A stretch of DNA of 64,000 bases from Candidatus Defluviibacterium haderslevense (GCA_016712225.1 JADJRL010000003.1:1625501-1689500); one strand, 5' to 3'. Positions 45,913-55,786 are shown, numbered from the stretch's first letter. Made by a program: numbers and translations. The notes: generated by a model from the letters alone, not told the origin.

Positions 45913-46682
45913 TAGGGAGTTTTAACTTTTATACCGTTTTTGGATTTTGTTCTCTCTTATTACTTTTTGGGTGTCATAGACAAAAAAGTTTGGTGACCAA
46001 GGAACATATCCCTATGTTAACATTGGATTCAATGATTTCTATTATTCAAAAGAATCAAATTTTTAATGACTTTACAGCTAAGGGAAGACTCAATTATTCA
46101 GATGCAGAAAATCATCAGGAAGTTCAACTTACCCTTCAATGTCAAAGTGATCGGGGCATAGTAATTGGTGTAAGGAAATTGGGTTTTGAAATAGCGAGAA
46201 TTTTGTTAAAAAAAGACAGTGTCACATGGATTGATAGATTTAATCAAACCTGGAGTTGCCAAGCCCTTCAGACATGGTTAGATAAGTATCATTTACCGGT
46301 GGATTATTATTTTATACAAGATCTTTTAATTAGTGGAATTTATTTATCAGATTATTTACATTATAATTTAGTGGTGAATCCTAATGAATACTTATTACAT
46401 GGAACTTCTGAATTATTTAGTATTAATAATGAATTGGAGCGTAAAACGTATATACCTAGAAAAACGAAAATGATTCTTGAAGATAGAAAAGTCAATATAA
46501 GTATTATCCAAACATTGTTGTTAGAACAAAAAAATATTCCAAGTCATCTTTCATTTGATGTGACCGATCCAAAATCCGGAGATATTAAAATTGACATTCA
46601 ATGGAAAGAATTATCATTGAAGCCAATTGAAAAGCTAAAATTTGAAATTCCAAGTCATTATAGCGAAGTTGTATATGAATAG
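45909..46682 (+). CDS. DUF4292-family lipoprotein
   Basis: Lipoprotein with lipobox LLLFGC (Cys22). The body matches DUF4292, a LolB-like fold found in Bacteroidota: FNDFTAKGRLNYSD, IVIGVRKLGFEIARILLKKDSV and the long strand-rich middle. Probably faces the periplasm. Overlaps the TPR gene by 4 bp and the EnvC-like gene by 11 bp, a tightly linked operon. Possible lipid or lipoprotein handling is inference. Confidence 0.8.
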   Translation: MIGSFNFYTVFGFCSLLLLFGCHRQKSLVTKEHIPMLTLDSMISIIQKNQIFNDFTAKGRLNYSDAENHQEVQLTLQCQSDRGIVIGVRKLGFEIARILLKKDSVTWIDRFNQTWSCQALQTWLDKYHLPVDYYFIQDLLISGIYLSDYLHYNLVVNPNEYLLHGTSELFSINNELERKTYIPRKTKMILEDRKVNISIIQTLLLEQKNIPSHLSFDVTDPKSGDIKIDIQWKELSLKPIEKLKFEIPSHYSEVVYE

Positions 46683-47829
46683 AATCTGTTTTTATTTACC
46701 AATGCTGTTAAAAAGCTGTGGCTTTTTATTTTTGTTTATTGGTTTAACCGGACTCATAGTACCTATTCAAAAAAATGAACGTATTGAAGTATTAAAAAAA
46801 CAAATTCAACAAGTTGAATCTATATTAGAACAATCAAACCAAGAAAAAAAGGAATTCATTAAAACCGCACAGCTCATACAAACACAAATTCAAAATAGGA
46901 ATGAATTGGTTAAGGAAATGAGTACAGAGTTGGCTAATTATACAAAGAATTTATTGAACCTTCAAAATTCAAATGCTTTGCAAATTAATCAACTTAAATC
47001 CTATAAAGAAGCTTATTTTAAAACGCTAAGAGATAAATGGAAATTTAAGTTAAGTAATCCTTCTCAAATAGATTTATTTTCAACGGGTAATTTGGATCCT
47101 AGTAATCTTAAATGGATTTGGATTAATCAATTGGAACGACAAAAAAAACTTCAATATGAAGTCTTATACCAATCCCAAAAGGCATTGATTGAAAAACAAA
47201 ATGAGTATGCTTCTAAAATTAATGAGCACAAATTACTTATAGAAAATCAGACCAAAGAATTTACAAAACTAGATGAAGATCTAGAACATCAGAAAATGCT
47301 GGTCTTAGAAATTCAAAAAAAACAAGCTCAATGGATAACAGAGCTAAACGTTTATAAAAAAGAAAAGGCACAATTGGATATAGCCGTCTCGAATGCTATT
47401 GACCTTTCTACTAAAACGCCATCTTATGTTAACCATCCAATTGGTGATCAAAAATGGAGATTTCCATTAAAAAATGGTGTTATTACTTCCCGCTTTGGTA
47501 CCCAAAAGGATAAAATAAATAAGGGTATTTTGATTCAAAATAACGGTATTGATATTCAATCCCAAAATTCATTTGTTTCTGTAGTCCAACCCGCCGAAGT
47601 CATTCAAATTCGTCAACTTCCAAATGGAAGCTATATGGTATTAACCAGAAATGATAACCACTATCTAGTGTATTCCAATTTAGATAAAGTTTTAGTAAAA
47701 CAAGGAGAATGGTTAGAATCAGGAAATAACCTCGGAGAATGTAAACAGGTAGCGAATGGTTCACATGAGCTTCATTTTGAAATATGGAAAGGGAAAAAAG
47801 TACTCGACCCTGCAAAGTTTATTCAATAA
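46672..47829 (+). CDS. EnvC-like murein hydrolase activator with degenerate M23 domain
   Basis: Periplasmic protein with a signal anchor, two long coiled coils (about 30-110 and 155-245, for example KKQIQQVESILEQSNQEKKE) and a C-terminal LytM/M23 domain. The fold is kept (WRFPLKNGVITSRFGTQ, LHFEIWKGKKVLDPAKFIQ) but the zinc-binding motif HxGxD is replaced by NKGILIQNNGIDI, so it should be inactive and act as an amidase activator, like EnvC. Start at 46672 is chosen over the TTG at 46642. Confidence 0.85.
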   Translation, partial: YMNRICFYLPMLLKSCGFLFLFIGLTGLIVPIQKNERIEVLKKQIQQVESILEQSNQEKKEFIKTAQLIQTQIQNRNELVKEMSTELANYTKNLLNLQNSNALQINQLKSYKEAYFKTLRDKWKFKLSNPSQIDLFSTGNLDPSNLKWIWINQLERQKKLQYEVLYQSQKALIEKQNEYASKINEHKLLIENQTKEFTKLDEDLEHQKMLVLEIQKKQAQWITELNVYKKEKAQLDIAVSNAIDLSTKTPSYVNHPIGDQKWRFPLKNGVITSRFGTQKDKINKGILIQNNGIDIQSQNSFVSVVQPAEVIQIRQLPNGSYMVLTRNDNHYLVYSNLDKVLVKQGEWLESGNNLGECKQVANGSHELHFEIWKGKKVLDPAKFIQ

Positions 47830-48059
47830 ATAGCCCCAAACAATTCATTTGTGGATAGAAGTAATTTTTGATTTTTTGGCCAATGAGAATTAAAATCTTT
47901 TATTCTTTCATCATAATGTATATAAATTCTATAGTTTAGAGAGTGTTTGAAACAATTCTCTTAAAGCTATTATTGAGGTACATATACTTATTTAAGGTTT
48001 TTACAAAGTTTTACAAAAATAGAGCCTCTTTTCTAGGGCAAATCTTATGGAACAATCCT

Positions 48060-48067
48060 TATATTTG
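48060..48067 (+). promoter_or_regulatory. -7 box (TATATTTG) of the nuo operon
   Basis: Exact TAnnTTTG match 19 bp before the nuoA ATG, giving a very short leader. No clear TTTG at 19-21 bp upstream. Confidence 0.5.
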
Positions 48068-48086
48068 CGCTGCTTAAAGCACAAAA

Positions 48087-48476
48087 ATGAATTCAAGTTC
48101 AATCCCTTACGATTATTTGCCTATAATCATACAGTTTCTAGTAGCTCTTGGTTTTGTAGTACTTGTATTAGTTGGAACCCATTTATTGGGTCCTAAGGCC
48201 AGTGGAAAAAGGCATGATGCATCTTTTGAATGTGGCCTGGATAGCATCGGTAATGCAAGAAATCCCTTTTCGGTAAAGTATTTCATGACAGCTATCTTAT
48301 TTGTCCTATTTGATGTTGAAGTTATTTTTTTGTATCCATGGGCAGTTAATTTTAAGAAATTAGGCATGTTTGGGTATATTGAGATCATTATTTTTTTAAG
48401 TTTTTTAATGGCTGGATTTTATTATGTAATCAGAAAAGGGGTACTTAATTGGCAACAACGAGAAACTCAAGAGTAG
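48087..48476 (+). CDS. nuoA: NADH-quinone oxidoreductase subunit A
   Basis: Small membrane subunit of complex I at the junction of the arms. Three hydrophobic segments and the loop FECGLDSIGNARNPFSVKYF with the conserved Cys are visible. 129 residues. First of 14 collinear nuo genes (48087-60856). Confidence 0.97.
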   Translation: MNSSSIPYDYLPIIIQFLVALGFVVLVLVGTHLLGPKASGKRHDASFECGLDSIGNARNPFSVKYFMTAILFVLFDVEVIFLYPWAVNFKKLGMFGYIEIIIFLSFLMAGFYYVIRKGVLNWQQRETQE

Positions 48477-48510
48477 CTGATAAACCTTTTTAAACCATCA
48501 ATTTCCATCA

Positions 48511-49056
48511 ATGAGTACTAAAATAACCATAACTGAAGCGCCACCAGGAGAAGAAGGACCAGGATTTTTTGCTACATCTTTGGATCATGTAGTTGGATTG
48601 GCAAGAAAGAACAGTATTTGGCCCTTACCTTTTGCCACTTCTTGCTGTGGTATTGAGTTTATGTCTACTATGGCGTCTCATTACGATTTAGCTCGATTTG
48701 GCTCTGAGCGTATGAGTTTTACGCCTCGTCAAGCAGATCTATTGATGGTTATGGGTACCATTGCAAAAAAAATGGGTCCAGTTTTACGTCAGGTTTATGA
48801 ACAAATGGCAGAACCAAGATGGGTTATTGCTGTAGGTGCGTGTGCTTCTAGTGGTGGAATATTTGATACTTATAGTGTTTTGCAAGGTATTGACCGGATT
48901 ATTCCTGTAGATGTTTATGTTCCTGGATGTCCACCAAGACCTGAACAAATTATTGATGGGGTTATGCGGATTCAAGATTTAATAGGTAAAGAGAGTGTTC
49001 GTAGGCGCAATTCTGACGAATACAAACATTTGATGGAACAATATATGATTAAATAG
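48511..49056 (+). CDS. nuoB: NADH-quinone oxidoreductase subunit B
   Basis: Carries the terminal 4Fe-4S cluster N2, which hands electrons to quinone. Ligands: Cys45-Cys46 in TSCCGIEFM, Cys111 and Cys140 in VPGCPPRPEQ. 181 residues, all four ligands intact. Ends directly before nuoC. Confidence 0.98.
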   Translation: MSTKITITEAPPGEEGPGFFATSLDHVVGLARKNSIWPLPFATSCCGIEFMSTMASHYDLARFGSERMSFTPRQADLLMVMGTIAKKMGPVLRQVYEQMAEPRWVIAVGACASSGGIFDTYSVLQGIDRIIPVDVYVPGCPPRPEQIIDGVMRIQDLIGKESVRRRNSDEYKHLMEQYMIK

Positions 49057-49563
49057 ATGGAAGGAATATCGAATCTTGAAATTCAGGAATTCCTGCAAAA
49101 AAATTTTGGCGAGAGTATCCTATCTATGGAAGAATCTTTTGGTCTGTTGGCCATAGAAGTCCATATCAATCATATCTATAAGGTTGTTAGCTATTTATAT
49201 AAAGATGAAACCATGAAGTTTCAATTTTTAACAGATTTATGTGGCGTCCATTATCCTGATTCAACGAATCGAGAGCTTGGGGTAGTTTACCACCTGCAGA
49301 GTATGACCCTAAATAAGCGACTTAAGCTTAAAGTGTTTGTTCCAGTTGAAAAACCTGAAGTGCCTACTTTGACGGGTATTTATGGATCAGCGAACTGGAT
49401 GGAGCGAGAGACCTTTGATTTTTTTGGAATTAGATTTCTTGGTCACCCAAATTTGAAACGTATTTTAAATATGGACGAAATGGTGGATTTTCCAATGAGA
49501 AAAGAATTTCCTCTAGAGGATCCTACAAGAGATGACAAAGCAGATTTTCAATTTGGAAGATAG
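49057..49563 (+). CDS. nuoC: NADH-quinone oxidoreductase subunit C
   Basis: Peripheral-arm subunit, 168 residues, not fused to NuoD (unlike E. coli NuoCD). Family signature GSANWMERETFDFFGIRF and LEDPTRDD at the end are visible. Starts directly after nuoB's stop. Confidence 0.96.
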   Translation: MEGISNLEIQEFLQKNFGESILSMEESFGLLAIEVHINHIYKVVSYLYKDETMKFQFLTDLCGVHYPDSTNRELGVVYHLQSMTLNKRLKLKVFVPVEKPEVPTLTGIYGSANWMERETFDFFGIRFLGHPNLKRILNMDEMVDFPMRKEFPLEDPTRDDKADFQFGR

Positions 49564-49572
49564 ATATAAACG

Positions 49573-50799
49573 ATGAAGACTAATCTTGAATTTTTAGCAG
49601 ACATACATAATCCTGAGACTTCTAACATTCCATATAGTACGTTAAACTTAGGCCCCACCCACCCAGCTACTCATGGCATCTTTCAAAATGTGCTTAAAAT
49701 GGATGGCGAAAAAATCATTAGTGGCGAACAAACCATAGGATATATACATAGGGCTTTTGAAAAAATAGCGGAAAGGAGACCCTTGTATCAAATCACACCA
49801 CTTACCGATCGTCTAAACTATTGTTCCGCACCTATAAATAATACAGGTTGGTATCTTACAACAGAAAAACTGCTTGGCCTCAAAGTGCCAAAAAGAGTAG
49901 ACTATATGAGGGTAATGGTCATGGAATTAGCCCGAATAGCTGACCACATAATTTGTAATAGTATTTTAGGTGTTGATACAGGAGCATTGACAGGATTTAC
50001 CTATGTATATCAATACCGGGAAAAAATATATGAAATATACGAGGAGATATGTGGCGCTAGACTTACCACCTTTATGGGCCGAATTGGTGGTTTCGAAAGA
50101 GATTTTAGCCCTAAAGTATTTGCTTTAACTAAGCAATTATTGATAGATTTTCCACCAGTCTGGAGAGAGTTCGAATCTCTATTGTCAAGAAACAGAATAT
50201 TCATGGATAGAACCATAAATACAGGTGCGATTTCTGTCGATAGAGCATTAAATTATGGTTTTACAGGTCCTAATTTAAGGGCAACTGGAATTGATTATGA
50301 TATCAGAACTGCAGAACCGTATTGTTCTTATGAAGATTTTAAATTTGATGTTCCTGTAGGTACTACAGGTGACACATATGATCGATTTGTAGTTAGGAAT
50401 GAAGAAATATGGCAAAGTCTCAGCATCATTGAGCAAGCGATGAAGAAGATTGAAGAATTGGGGCCGGGAGTTTATCATGCTGACAACGATCACTATTATT
50501 TGCCGCCAAAACAAGAAGTTTATAAAAATATGGAAGCTCTAATCTATCATTTCAAGATAGTTATGGGCGAAATTGATGCTCCAGATGGAGAAGTGTATCA
50601 AGCTGTAGAAGGCGCAAATGGAGAATTGGGTTATTATTTAATCAGTGATGGAGGTAGAAGCCCTTACAGATTGCATTTTAGACGACCTTGTTTTATTTAT
50701 TATCAGGCCTATCCTGAAATGGTTCAAGGTCAATATTTGTCAGATGCTATTGTTGTAATGAGTAGTTTAAATGTTATAGCCGGAGAACTTGATGCCTAA
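49573..50799 (+). CDS. nuoD: NADH-quinone oxidoreductase subunit D
   Basis: 49-kDa type subunit that helps form the quinone pocket. NLGPTHPATHGIF near residue 26, IGYIHRAFEKIAE, and the C-terminal GELGYYLISDGG and RLHFRRP motifs are the family marks. 408 residues, a separate gene from nuoC. Confidence 0.97.
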   Translation: MKTNLEFLADIHNPETSNIPYSTLNLGPTHPATHGIFQNVLKMDGEKIISGEQTIGYIHRAFEKIAERRPLYQITPLTDRLNYCSAPINNTGWYLTTEKLLGLKVPKRVDYMRVMVMELARIADHIICNSILGVDTGALTGFTYVYQYREKIYEIYEEICGARLTTFMGRIGGFERDFSPKVFALTKQLLIDFPPVWREFESLLSRNRIFMDRTINTGAISVDRALNYGFTGPNLRATGIDYDIRTAEPYCSYEDFKFDVPVGTTGDTYDRFVVRNEEIWQSLSIIEQAMKKIEELGPGVYHADNDHYYLPPKQEVYKNMEALIYHFKIVMGEIDAPDGEVYQAVEGANGELGYYLISDGGRSPYRLHFRRPCFIYYQAYPEMVQGQYLSDAIVVMSSLNVIAGELDA

Positions 50800-50841
50800 A
50801 AAAATGAAAGAATTAATAAATTGTAAAGCAGAAATTTAGAA

Positions 50842-51345
50842 ATGAGCGAAGAATTTGAATTTTCTATAAAGGCGAAATCAAATATTGCTGAAATCATAAA
50901 GCGATATCCTGAGGGGCGGCAAAAATCAGCACTTTTACCATTATTGCATTTAGCACAAGAAGAAAATGGTGGGTGGTTGTCCGTTTCTGCTATGGATAAA
51001 GTAGCGGCTGAACTGGAGATATTACCTATAGAAGTGTATGAAGTTGCGAGTTTTTATAGTATGTATCATTTAAAAAAAATGGGCAAATACGTACTTGAAG
51101 TATGTAGAACAGGTCCATGTTGTAATGTCGGTGCTGAAGAATTAATTCACTATATGGAAGAAAAACTTGGAGTTGCATGTGGAGAAACCACTGCAGATGG
51201 ATTATTCACAATTAAACCTGTGGAATGTTTAGCAGCTTGCGGTTCAGGGCCGGTTCTTCAAATTGGACCAGATTATCATTATCGGGAACATTTGACCAAG
51301 GAAAAGATTGATCTAATGATTGCCGAATTAAAAGCAAAAGGATAA
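50842..51345 (+). CDS. nuoE: NADH-quinone oxidoreductase subunit E
   Basis: 24-kDa subunit with one 2Fe-2S cluster in a thioredoxin-like fold. Ligands: Cys88, Cys93 (EVCRTGPCC) and Cys129, Cys133 (ECLAAC). Residues 1-75 form the helical N-terminal bundle. 167 residues. Confidence 0.97.
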   Translation: MSEEFEFSIKAKSNIAEIIKRYPEGRQKSALLPLLHLAQEENGGWLSVSAMDKVAAELEILPIEVYEVASFYSMYHLKKMGKYVLEVCRTGPCCNVGAEELIHYMEEKLGVACGETTADGLFTIKPVECLAACGSGPVLQIGPDYHYREHLTKEKIDLMIAELKAKG

Positions 51346-51347
51346 AC

Positions 51348-52685
51348 ATGGGTAAGAAAATATTACTTGAACATATTGATGTACCTGGAATCAATACCTT
51401 GGAGGTATATCGTCAAAAAGGAGGATATGAATCCGTACGAAAAGCATTGAAGGAAATGACTCCCGATGCAATTGTTGAGGAAGTCAAGAAATCAGGGCTA
51501 CGTGGTCGTGGTGGGGCAGGATTTCCAACAGGTATGAAATGGTCTTTTTTAGATAAAAAATCAGATAAACCTCGCTATTTAGTTTGCAATGCTGACGAAT
51601 CTGAACCTGGTACGTTTAAAGACAGGTATTTGATGCAGCACATTCCTCATTCACTGATTGAAGGAATGATAACTTCTTCCTACGCATTAGGTGCAAAGAC
51701 TTCTTATATATATGTACGCGGAGAAATGATGGAAGTCATTAGAATTCTTGAAAAAGCAATTTCAGAAGCTTATTCTGCTGGATTTTTAGGTAAAAATATT
51801 TTGGGGTCGGACTATTCATTGGATTTATATGTGCACCCGGGAGGTGGAGCATATATCTGTGGTGAAGAGACTGCACTATTAGAATCCTTGGAAGGGGAAA
51901 GGGGCAATCCGCGTAACAAGCCTCCTTTTCCAGCAGTATGGGGATTATATGGATGCCCAACAGTTGTTAACAATGTAGAAACTATTGCAAATATACCTTG
52001 GATCGTTAATCATGGCGGAGATGCTTACGCTGCTATAGGCATTGGAAAAAGTACTGGAACTAAATTAATTTCTGCTTGTGGTAATATAAATAAACCAGGA
52101 GTCTATGAATTAGAATTGGGCATTCCAGTTGAAGAATTTATTTATAGTGATCAATATTGTGGAGGAATTGCAAATGGTAAAAAATTAAAAGCAGTTGTCG
52201 CAGGAGGAAGCTCTGTTCCAATATTACCAGCAGCGTTAATTTTAAAAACGGCTCAAGGGGAACCTAGATTAATGACTTACGAGTCGTTGTCAGAAGGTGG
52301 ATTTATAACTGGCACTATGCTTGGCTCAGGAGGGTTTATTGTTTATGATGAAGATCAATGCATCGTACGGAATACCTGGAATTTTTCAAGATTTTATCAT
52401 CATGAAAGTTGTGGTCAATGTAGCCCTTGTAGAGAAGGTACTGGTTGGCTTGAAAAGGTACTTCACAAAGTAGAATATGGTCATGGTAAATTGACTGATA
52501 TGGATTTATTAGTTGATATTGCTGGTAAGATCGAGGGAAAAACGATATGCCCATTGGGTGAAGCTGCTGCATGGCCAGTTGCTTCAGCAATTCGACATTT
52601 TAGAGCAGAATTTGAAGAACATGTTAAACATCCCGAGTCCTGTTGTAAGATGCATTTACATTACGAAATGATTGGAAATCATTAA
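51348..52685 (+). CDS. nuoF: NADH-quinone oxidoreductase subunit F
   Basis: 51-kDa subunit that oxidises NADH with FMN and passes electrons to a 4Fe-4S cluster. NADH-binding RGRGGAGFPTGMKW, FMN site NADESEPGTFKDR, GAYICGEETALLESLEG, and the cluster motif SCGQCSPCREGTGW are present. 445 residues. Two bases after nuoE. Confidence 0.98.
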   Translation: MGKKILLEHIDVPGINTLEVYRQKGGYESVRKALKEMTPDAIVEEVKKSGLRGRGGAGFPTGMKWSFLDKKSDKPRYLVCNADESEPGTFKDRYLMQHIPHSLIEGMITSSYALGAKTSYIYVRGEMMEVIRILEKAISEAYSAGFLGKNILGSDYSLDLYVHPGGGAYICGEETALLESLEGERGNPRNKPPFPAVWGLYGCPTVVNNVETIANIPWIVNHGGDAYAAIGIGKSTGTKLISACGNINKPGVYELELGIPVEEFIYSDQYCGGIANGKKLKAVVAGGSSVPILPAALILKTAQGEPRLMTYESLSEGGFITGTMLGSGGFIVYDEDQCIVRNTWNFSRFYHHESCGQCSPCREGTGWLEKVLHKVEYGHGKLTDMDLLVDIAGKIEGKTICPLGEAAAWPVASAIRHFRAEFEEHVKHPESCCKMHLHYEMIGNH

Positions 52686-52766
52686 AATGACAGAATAAAT
52701 TAAATATATTATTTGACAAATGTGAAATTTTTGCAAGTAAATAGCTAACAAGCAAATAGATAAAAG

Positions 52767-53735
52767 ATGAGTGATTTATTAAAGGTAACCATAGATGGCA
52801 AAAGTATCGAAGTTCCACAAGGAACTACGATTCTTCAAGCAGCCCGATTAATTGGGGATAAATATCCTCCGGCCATGTGTTATTATTCGAGTATAAAAAA
52901 CACTGGAGGAAAGTGCCGAGTTTGTTTGGTTAAAGTTACCCAAGGATCAGAAGCCAATCCCCGACCCATGCCGAAACTAGTTGCCTCATGTTTAACAAAA
53001 GTAGAGCATGGAATGGTTGTCGAGAATGAAGCTTCAAAAGAAGTCATTGACGCCAGAAATGGTATTGTTGAATTTTTATTGATAAATCATCCTTTGGATT
53101 GTCCTATTTGTGATCAGGCCGGAGAATGTGATCTTCAGAATTTATCTTTTGAAAATGGGAAAGGTGAAACAAGATATGAAGAAGAGAGAAGGAAATTTGA
53201 AAAAATAGACATTGGACCCAATGTCCAATTGCATATGACCCGATGCATATTGTGCTATCGTTGTGTTTATGCAGCTGAGCAACTAACTAATCAAAGAGTA
53301 CATGGTGTAATTAATAGAGGCGATGTCTCAGAAATAAGTACCTATATACAACAATCTATAGAAAATGATTTTTCTGGAAATATTATAGATGTTTGTCCTG
53401 TTGGAGCTTTGACAGATAAGTCTTATCGTTTTAAACAAAGAGTTTGGTTTTCTAAACCTTATGATGCCCACAGGGAATGTCCTACATGTAGTGGAAAGAC
53501 AGTTGTATGGAAGAAGGGAGAAGATGTCATTAGGGTTACTGCGAGAAAAAATAAATTTGGAGAAGTAGAAGAATTTATTTGTAATAGTTGTCGATTCGAA
53601 CATAAATCAGTGAAAGATTGGGTTATTGAAGGACCTCGTAATATGGGGGATGATTCTGTAATCTCAGCAAATAAGTATGAATTACCAGTGGTTTCGCCCG
53701 CTGTTTTAGTGGACGCAAAATTTGTTTCAGAATGA
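52767..53735 (+). CDS. nuoG: NADH-quinone oxidoreductase subunit G, short form
   Basis: Iron-sulfur electron-relay subunit, only 322 residues against about 700-900 in most bacteria. It keeps the 2Fe-2S ligands (Cys38, 50, 53, 75), the His/Cys set DCPICDQAGEC (His108, Cys112, 115, 121) and the 4Fe-4S set (Cys160, 163, 166, 210). A Cys-rich end follows (Cys238, 241, 272, 275). The large molybdopterin-type domain is absent. A short NuoG is known from Bacteroidota; the frame ends at a normal stop overlapping nuoH by four bases, so it is not a truncation in this genome. Confidence 0.92.
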   Translation: MSDLLKVTIDGKSIEVPQGTTILQAARLIGDKYPPAMCYYSSIKNTGGKCRVCLVKVTQGSEANPRPMPKLVASCLTKVEHGMVVENEASKEVIDARNGIVEFLLINHPLDCPICDQAGECDLQNLSFENGKGETRYEEERRKFEKIDIGPNVQLHMTRCILCYRCVYAAEQLTNQRVHGVINRGDVSEISTYIQQSIENDFSGNIIDVCPVGALTDKSYRFKQRVWFSKPYDAHRECPTCSGKTVVWKKGEDVIRVTARKNKFGEVEEFICNSCRFEHKSVKDWVIEGPRNMGDDSVISANKYELPVVSPAVLVDAKFVSE

Positions 53736-54754
53736 GTAGTATCATCTTGTTTAAATTAATTTTTATTTTAGTGATATTCGGTGTTTCACTTTTTATTGCA
53801 ATGTATGCGACCTATATGGAACGTAAAGTTGCTGCTTTTTTACAAGATCGAATTGGTCCCAATCGCGCAGGTCCATTTGGTCTTCTGCAACCATTAGCTG
53901 ATGGAGGTAAATTATTTTTTAAAGAAGAATTTATTCCTCTAAAATCAGACCGATGGTTATTTTTAATGGGTCCTGGATTTTTTATGGTAACGGCTTTAAT
54001 GACTAGTGCTGTGATACCATTTGGTCCTGATTTTATGTACAATAATGAAATGGTATCATTACAAGCTACAGATTTGAATGTAGGTCTATTATATATTTTT
54101 GGTGTCGTTTCGTTAGGCGTATACGGTGTGTTGGTTGGAGGTTGGGCATCAAATAATAAATTCTCTTTGTTGGGCGCAATTAGAGCGGCATCACAAAATA
54201 TAAGTTATGAATTGGCAATGGGCCTTTCCATTATAGCTTTGGTAATGATGACTTCTTCCTTGTCATTAAGAGAAATTGTTAATCAACAACAAGGAGGAAA
54301 TTGGAATGTATTGTATCAACCGCTTGGTTTTTTAATTTTCCTCATATGTGCATTTGCTGAAACGAACCGAGCGCCTTTTGATTTACCTGAATGTGAGACA
54401 GAATTAGTAGGTGGATATCATACTGAATATTCTTCAATGAAGTTAGGCTTTTTCTTGTTCGCCGAATACATTAATATGTTTATTAGTAGTGCTATTTTAG
54501 CTACTTTGTATTTTGGCGGGTATCATTTTCCATTTGTAAGTCAAATGGAACCCGGAATGCTAAAGGTTATTTTAAGTGTAATTGTCCTTTTTGGTAAAAT
54601 CTTTTTCTTTATCTTTTTCTTTATGTGGGTAAGGTGGACATTACCAAGATTTAGATATGATCAATTAATGAATTTGGGTTGGAAAGTATTAATCCCTTTA
54701 GCCGTAATTAATATATTACTTACGGGAGGTGTAATATTATTTAAAAGTATGTAA
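53732..54754 (+). CDS. nuoH: NADH-quinone oxidoreductase subunit H
   Basis: Membrane subunit forming the quinone-entry chamber. ERKVAAFLQDRIGPNRAGPF, AAFAETNRAPFDLPE-like ICAFAETNRAPFDLPE and the loop VGGYHTEYSSMKLGFF are diagnostic. About eight hydrophobic segments. 340 residues. Confidence 0.98.
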   Translation: MSSIILFKLIFILVIFGVSLFIAMYATYMERKVAAFLQDRIGPNRAGPFGLLQPLADGGKLFFKEEFIPLKSDRWLFLMGPGFFMVTALMTSAVIPFGPDFMYNNEMVSLQATDLNVGLLYIFGVVSLGVYGVLVGGWASNNKFSLLGAIRAASQNISYELAMGLSIIALVMMTSSLSLREIVNQQQGGNWNVLYQPLGFLIFLICAFAETNRAPFDLPECETELVGGYHTEYSSMKLGFFLFAEYINMFISSAILATLYFGGYHFPFVSQMEPGMLKVILSVIVLFGKIFFFIFFFMWVRWTLPRFRYDQLMNLGWKVLIPLAVINILLTGGVILFKSM

Positions 54755-54756
54755 TT

Positions 54757-55269
54757 ATGGGAGTATATCAATTGACAAATAGACGAAAGGTAATGCAACG
54801 TATTCCAATGAATTTTTGGGAACGGATCTATTTGCCTGCTATTATAAAAGGTATGACAATTACAATAAGTCATCTTTTTAAAAGAAAAGTGACCTACCAA
54901 TATCCTGAACAAAAACGTCCAATGAGTGATGTATTTAGAGGATTACACATCTTGAAACGCGACGATGAAGGTAAGGAACGGTGTACAGCTTGTGGATTGT
55001 GTGCACTTGCATGTCCTGCTGAAGCAATAACCATGACTGCCGCAGAACGTACTTCTAGTGAATTACACTTGTATAGAGAAGAGAAATATGCTGCAGTATA
55101 TGAGATAAATATGTTGAGGTGTATATTTTGTGGATTATGTGAAGAAGCATGTCCAAAGGCTGCAATTTTTTTACAAAACGACAAAATGGCTCAGGCGAGT
55201 TATGAAAGAAGCGATTTTATTTTTGGTAAAGATCGATTAGTTGAACCATTTCTTCAATCTAAATCATGA
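54757..55269 (+). CDS. nuoI: NADH-quinone oxidoreductase subunit I
   Basis: Peripheral ferredoxin-like subunit with two 4Fe-4S clusters: CTACGLCALACPAEAI and CIFCGLCEEACPKAAI. 170 residues. Overlaps nuoJ by four bases. Confidence 0.98.
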   Translation: MGVYQLTNRRKVMQRIPMNFWERIYLPAIIKGMTITISHLFKRKVTYQYPEQKRPMSDVFRGLHILKRDDEGKERCTACGLCALACPAEAITMTAAERTSSELHLYREEKYAAVYEINMLRCIFCGLCEEACPKAAIFLQNDKMAQASYERSDFIFGKDRLVEPFLQSKS

Positions 55270-55766
55270 TAGACAAGATTTTTTATATTTTATCAGCTTT
55301 GACTATAATCTGTGCAACCTTGGTTGTGGTATCAAGGCATCCAATAAAAAGTGTACTTTTTTTAGTAGCTACATTTTTTTTAATTTCAGCGCATTACATT
55401 TTATTGAATGCCCAATTTTTAGCATTGGTCAATATTGTTGTTTATGCCGGAGCAATTATGGTGTTGTTTTTATTTGTGATCATGTTTCTTAATTTGAATA
55501 AAGAGATTGAAATTTATAAGAACTATGTTCCTTGGTTTGCTGCACTAATATCTGGTGGATGTTTATTTTTAGTGGTCATTTCAGCACTTGAAAAAACACA
55601 ACTGAAAGAAGTTGATCTCAATGGGAATTTTAATTTGGGATTGGTTGAAAATTTAGGTGAAGTATTGTATCGCGATTATTTATTGCCAATGGAATTAAGT
55701 GCTGTATTATTTTTTATAGCAATGGTTGGTGTAGTATTATTAAATAGAAAGGAAATTCAAGAATAA
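55266..55766 (+). CDS. nuoJ: NADH-quinone oxidoreductase subunit J
   Basis: Membrane subunit with five hydrophobic segments and the conserved HPIKSVLFLV and VYAGAIMVLFLFVIMFLN helices. 166 residues. Frame begins inside the nuoI stop (ATGA). Confidence 0.96.
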   Translation: MIDKIFYILSALTIICATLVVVSRHPIKSVLFLVATFFLISAHYILLNAQFLALVNIVVYAGAIMVLFLFVIMFLNLNKEIEIYKNYVPWFAALISGGCLFLVVISALEKTQLKEVDLNGNFNLGLVENLGEVLYRDYLLPMELSAVLFFIAMVGVVLLNRKEIQE

Positions 55767-55786
55767 GTATTCAAAAAAATAAAATA

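Noticed and set aside
46642..46671. TTG start of the EnvC-like gene
   Set aside because: The ATG at 46672 begins just before a good signal anchor and still overlaps the previous gene.
52767..53735. nuoG truncated by frameshift
   Set aside because: It ends in a normal stop overlapping nuoH by four bases, and all cluster ligands expected before that point are present.
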